64,000 nt of DNA from Tengunoibacter tsumagoiensis. GTDB lineage: Bacteria > Chloroflexota > Ktedonobacteria > Ktedonobacterales > Ktedonobacteraceae. Shown piece by piece: positions 61,211 to 64,000 of this stretch (positions are counted from its first letter, which is position 1; every line of letters begins with the position of its first letter). The stretch is taken from positions 1,240,001 to 1,304,000 of the forward strand of contig NZ_BIFR01000002.1 of assembly GCF_003967535.1 (NCBI RefSeq), read 5' to 3'. Under the pieces are notes generated by a model, which worked only from the letters and a program-made list of their open reading frames with translations, did no database searches and had not been told where the DNA came from. A program made the position numbers and the translations under genes.

Positions 61211-61735
61211 ATGGATGCATTCTGGAAGGAAGCGCTCTGGCAGCAGTATGGAGCGGCAATTGATGCCCTTGGTAAAGCCGCTGAAGCCTGTCCTACTGAG
61301 CTTTGGGAGGCAAAAGTATGGAAGGATGAAGTGGTCCCTGAATATCCAGCCTACTGGTCAGTTTGTCATCACGTGCTTATTTTCATTGATTTGCTTTTGA
61401 CAGGTTCAGTCGAAGGCTTTCAACCACCAGCTCCCTTCGGCCTTTTTGAGCTTGATCCTGACGGTGCGATGCCTGAGCAGCCTCATACTAAAGAGGAAAT
61501 TCTCTTCTATGTAAAGTATGTACGTGAAAAATGTAAATCGCGGATTGCTACCTTAACAGAGGAAGAGGCAAAGAGCGAGGCTTCTTCTCTCTGGGTGAAG
61601 AGACATTCTATGTCCTATTACGAAATGTTTCTTTACAACCTGCGCCATGTGCAGGAGCATATCGGACAATTAAATCTCTTCCTTGGTCAGCACGATATTG
61701 CAGCCCCTGACTGGGTTGCAAGGGCTGGTAATTAA
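61211..61735 (+). CDS. DinB-like (DUF664) metal-binding protein
   Basis: 174 residues with GGAGGCAT ribosome site. A four-helix bundle with SVCHHVLIFIDLLLT near residue 50 and RHVQEHIGQLNLFLGQ near 140 supplies the three His ligands typical of DinB/YfiT-like proteins. These often serve as metal-dependent thiol transferases or are of unknown function. A terminator hairpin (CTGGCCTT / AAGGCCAG, 61757-61781) follows. Confidence 0.85.
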   Translation: MDAFWKEALWQQYGAAIDALGKAAEACPTELWEAKVWKDEVVPEYPAYWSVCHHVLIFIDLLLTGSVEGFQPPAPFGLFELDPDGAMPEQPHTKEEILFYVKYVREKCKSRIATLTEEEAKSEASSLWVKRHSMSYYEMFLYNLRHVQEHIGQLNLFLGQHDIAAPDWVARAGN

Positions 61736-61756
61736 TCAAGATCGAGTAGCGCTTGT

Positions 61757-61786
61757 CCTGGCCTTTCCAGAAGGAAGGCCAGTGTT
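61757..61786 (+). terminator. Terminator after DinB-like gene
   Basis: CTGGCCTT (61757-61764) with AAGGCCAG (61774-61781) and a following TGTTTT. Confidence 0.7.
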
Positions 61787-61950
61787 TTAACGGGATATTC
61801 AATTCACCTGTGAAAAAGATTCAATCTCAGCTTTTTGAGAAATAGGCCGTTATCACCAGAACAAAATGGCATGAGATATCTTGCAGAAGACCTCTACAAA
61901 CTGTATCGTCTTTGTGATCGCAAAAAGGTTAAAAGGAGACAAAGACAACA

Positions 61951-62322
61951 ATGAGTAAAAATCTCGCATATATCCGCGTATCTCACAACAAACAGGATGT
62001 CAAAAACCAGAGGTATGAGATCCTTGAGGCATCGAGGCTCAAAGATCTCAAAATTGATGAGGCGATGCAACGATTAGAAGAAGGCGACGCCCTGATTGTC
62101 ACCGAGCTTTCCAGGCTGGGGCGCAACACCGCCGAAATCATCGCGTTGGTAAATGAACTGCTCAAGCGTGGCATTCGACTGATTGCCTTTAATACTCAAG
62201 GGCCAACAGTTACTATTTTCGCTAGCATCTTAGCCCAACCTTCAGCATCACGGGCAGAACTGGTTCTGCCCGTTTTCGCAAAAAAAGGATGCAATGTACT
62301 CCCAAAGCAGCTATCTGCATGA
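61951..62322 (+). pseudogene. Damaged resolvase/invertase-type serine recombinase
   Basis: The start KNLAYIRVSHNKQDVKNQR has the catalytic-serine region and LIVTELSRLGRNTAEI the conserved arginine block, followed by GIRLIAFNTQGP. About 30 residues are missing between RYEILEASRLK and the arginine block, and the protein ends after 123 residues with an unrelated tail and no DNA-binding domain. Probably inactive. Confidence 0.75.
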
Positions 62323-62337
62323 GTGTTAGGAGGGTAT

Positions 62338-62748
62338 TTATTGTCTCACGATCTGGGGGGCAGGCATCTGAGGTGCATCTTTTCCTTCGGCCTGCTTGAG
62401 ATAGCGTGCACTCATGATACCAACAAACCCCATCGCACCTGCGCTTACCAGCAAGTGCGCGACCCGAACGAGCCAGTGCAAATTGCCAATGAGAAGCAGA
62501 AACTGATTCATCCCAAGGAGAGGTATGATCATCGCGTAGATGATGCCCAGTGCTCCAGCTACTCTCATCCCTCTGGTCAAGAGCAATACGATACTTAAAG
62601 CCAGCAGAGCCAATGTAACGACAAGACCGAACAACATATGTACAGAAAGAAAGCTTCTATTGGCAAACCAGTGCAAAAGTCCCAACACCAGCGCTCCTGT
62701 GCCCGCAATATTACTTATCCAGTGAATGATGTGAACTATTTTTTTCAT
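62338..62748 (-). CDS. Small integral membrane protein (136 aa)
   Basis: Four hydrophobic spans with short loops; begins KKIVHIIHWISNIAGTG and ends in a short hydrophilic tail (YLKQAEGKD). No family recognised with confidence. Last gene of a minus-strand run with the F420-type enzyme 30 bp upstream. Confidence 0.65.
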   Translation of the reverse strand: MKKIVHIIHWISNIAGTGALVLGLLHWFANRSFLSVHMLFGLVVTLALLALSIVLLLTRGMRVAGALGIIYAMIIPLLGMNQFLLLIGNLHWLVRVAHLLVSAGAMGFVGIMSARYLKQAEGKDAPQMPAPQIVRQ

Positions 62749-62778
62749 AAAAAAAACCTTTTCAATATTTCAATGCTG

Positions 62779-63183
62779 CTATTGCCAGGTGATTTTCTTT
62801 GTGACAAACTGCCCATCTTGAAAGGCTGGTGCATCAACGCCCCAGCTCCAGGAGACTTTTGGCGTAATGACAATGTAGGTGCCGGGACCTCGATACCCTT
62901 GCTCAAGGGTGACAATCTCAGCCTCTCCATGTACCTTGATCGCACGTGGCATCAGTGGCTCAAGTGAGGGCAGGTCATCAATGATGAGCGAGACCAGGGT
63001 GTGTCCAGAGACGACATTTTTATACTTGCGTGAGCGCTCTAAGGCATAGCCGCTCATAGAGAAGCGCTCCCCATCAAATCCAAAGCCTACCGCGTCAACG
63101 TCAGGTTGACCATTTACCGCCACGGTTGCAAACCTTGCCAATGTCTGGCTTTGAAGAAATGCGCGTTCTTTTTCCGAAAACAT
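62779..63183 (-). CDS. PPOX-class F420-dependent oxidoreductase-like protein
   Basis: 134 residues from ATG 63183. FSEKERAFLQSQTLARFATV and GQPDVDAVGFGFDG are the start of the family's split barrel, with RSRKYKNVVSG and HGEAEIV matching later parts. Members reduce or oxidise substrates with deazaflavin F420 or FMN. It sits between the amidase and the membrane protein genes. Confidence 0.88.
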   Translation of the reverse strand: MFSEKERAFLQSQTLARFATVAVNGQPDVDAVGFGFDGERFSMSGYALERSRKYKNVVSGHTLVSLIIDDLPSLEPLMPRAIKVHGEAEIVTLEQGYRGPGTYIVITPKVSWSWGVDAPAFQDGQFVTKKITWQ

Positions 63184-63215
63184 AATCTTCTCTTTCTTTT
63201 CAAAAAAAACATTCT

Positions 63216-64000
63216 CTATGAGAGGAGAGCATCTCCCGAAACGGGCAGGCATGGACCGGTATGCTCTTCCAGTGCCGCCATCAGCGCTAAAACGATATCC
63301 TCTCGCCAGGGGCGAGCTACCACCTGCACGCCTACTGGCAGACCTGCGCTGCCCATCTCAACGGTACGGGCAACACGTTCAACGCTATCTTTCCCAACGT
63401 TGCGCTCGCTCTCCTCACCCGGGTGCACACGAGTAATGGGGGCCACGCCAGCAGGCAGACCTAGCAAATTGTAGAGGATAGCATAGCTGCCAGCGTTGGT
63501 CGGATTTAAGGTGCCACTACTGCCATGTGTCAGGGCTGGAAGTGCATGGGGCGGGCAGAGAAGAGCATCAAACTGGCTAGCTGTAAGCGCGGCAAGGAAG
63601 CGTTCGCGATACTGATTGCGCTCTTGTACCAACTGCCAGTACTGATCGACCGACAACGCTCCACGAATAGACTGCAACGAAGACGCCATGTGAGCCTGTC
63701 CACTTTGCTTGAGCAGGCCTACCAATGGTCCACGAACGATCCCAGGCAGGCTGCTTACCCGCATATTAAAGCTGATGCGGCGATCACGGGGATCTCCTGC
63801 GAGATTGCGTTTATAGGTCGCAAAACCATCCGCACCCACCAGTCCAACATAGAGCCGGACCGCTTCCGCCACATTGGGTGGGTTCCAGGACTCAACGATA
63901 GCACCACGTGCACGCAAGGCCTGCGCCGCTTCCTCCACCGCACGACGTACCGCTGGTGCTACCGAAAAAACGCCATTATCGGTATACATGCCGATACGCA
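63216..64000 (-). CDS. Amidase, C-terminal part (continues beyond right edge)
   Basis: About 260 residues are visible; the frame continues past the window end (RIGMYTDNG at the edge). Pattern FDALLCPPHALPAL, GSYAILYNLLGLPAGV, and GLPVGVQVVARPWREDIVLA is the C-terminal half of the amidase-signature family; the Ser-cisSer-Lys catalytic core must lie outside. MYTDNGVFSVAP fits fatty-acid-amide-hydrolase-like members. Upstream gene of the F420 enzyme/membrane protein run, 32 bp apart. Confidence 0.85.
   Translation of the reverse strand, partial: RIGMYTDNGVFSVAPAVRRAVEEAAQALRARGAIVESWNPPNVAEAVRLYVGLVGADGFATYKRNLAGDPRDRRISFNMRVSSLPGIVRGPLVGLLKQSGQAHMASSLQSIRGALSVDQYWQLVQERNQYRERFLAALTASQFDALLCPPHALPALTHGSSGTLNPTNAGSYAILYNLLGLPAGVAPITRVHPGEESERNVGKDSVERVARTVEMGSAGLPVGVQVVARPWREDIVLALMAALEEHTGPCLPVSGDALLS

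Overview
The window looks like a piece of a very large, repeat-rich, GC-moderate bacterial chromosome of the Ktedonobacteria type (Chloroflexota). This is an inference from gene content, not proven: an ECF41 sigma factor, a caspase-STAND-repeat giant protein, a peptidase-containing ABC exporter, several FMN, F420 and zinc-dependent oxidoreductases, a zinc-ribbon/WD40 membrane protein, and many IS607-type and DDE insertion sequences mixed with decayed gene fragments. No rRNA, tRNA or CRISPR array was seen.

Region 1 (1-22 kb) is an accessory replicon-like module, mostly on the minus strand. It holds a primase-polymerase/ATPase that runs off the left edge, a DEAD/H helicase, a Dam-type and a C5 DNA methyltransferase, small phage/plasmid-type proteins (ASCH-like, DUF488), a membrane protein with coiled coil and putative C-terminal HTH, a HerA/FtsK-like ATPase with transmembrane segments, a sigma-70 factor, XRE regulators, two sub-50-residue membrane proteins, a DinD protein and a Replic_Relax gene with two membrane partners. 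Three non-coding signals stand out: a dense array of GTTYACC motifs at 7.57-8.50 kb lying in and downstream of a coding sequence in several frames and both orientations; an 81-bp direct repeat flanking a two-gene insert; and a near-consensus promoter plus terminator with no convincing gene between them (candidate small RNA, 13.84-13.99 kb).

Region 2 (22.6-27.3 kb) is one gene of about 1541 codons: caspase-like protease, STAND NTPase and a long array of 33- or 40-residue helical repeats, three of which are near-identical 120-bp tandem copies. Region 3 (27.5-31.3 kb) is a junction zone of gene fragments around an intact ECF41 sigma factor divergent from an SDR oxidoreductase.

Region 4 (31.4-48.5 kb) holds ordinary chromosomal cassettes: PaiB-like flavoprotein and lactate-monooxygenase-like enzyme; a short HlyD-like protein with a C39-peptidase ABC exporter; GNAT; a PadR/DUF1048/DUF1048/ABC ATPase/FtsX-permease cassette with a clear promoter and operator-like repeat; a nitrilase-superfamily hydrolase; an adenosine-deaminase-like enzyme; a WD40 membrane protein; and a sugar-phosphate-isomerase-like protein. 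Region 5 (48.5-54.9 kb) is a transposon cluster: two different IS607-type elements (serine recombinase plus TnpB) and one DDE element with complete terminal inverted repeats. Region 6 (55-64 kb) returns to metabolism and regulation: HxlR regulator, phosphodiesterase, two zinc alcohol/formaldehyde dehydrogenases around a broken aldo-keto reductase and an SRPBCC protein, a DinB protein, a damaged resolvase, and an amidase/F420-enzyme/membrane-protein operon that leaves the window on the right.
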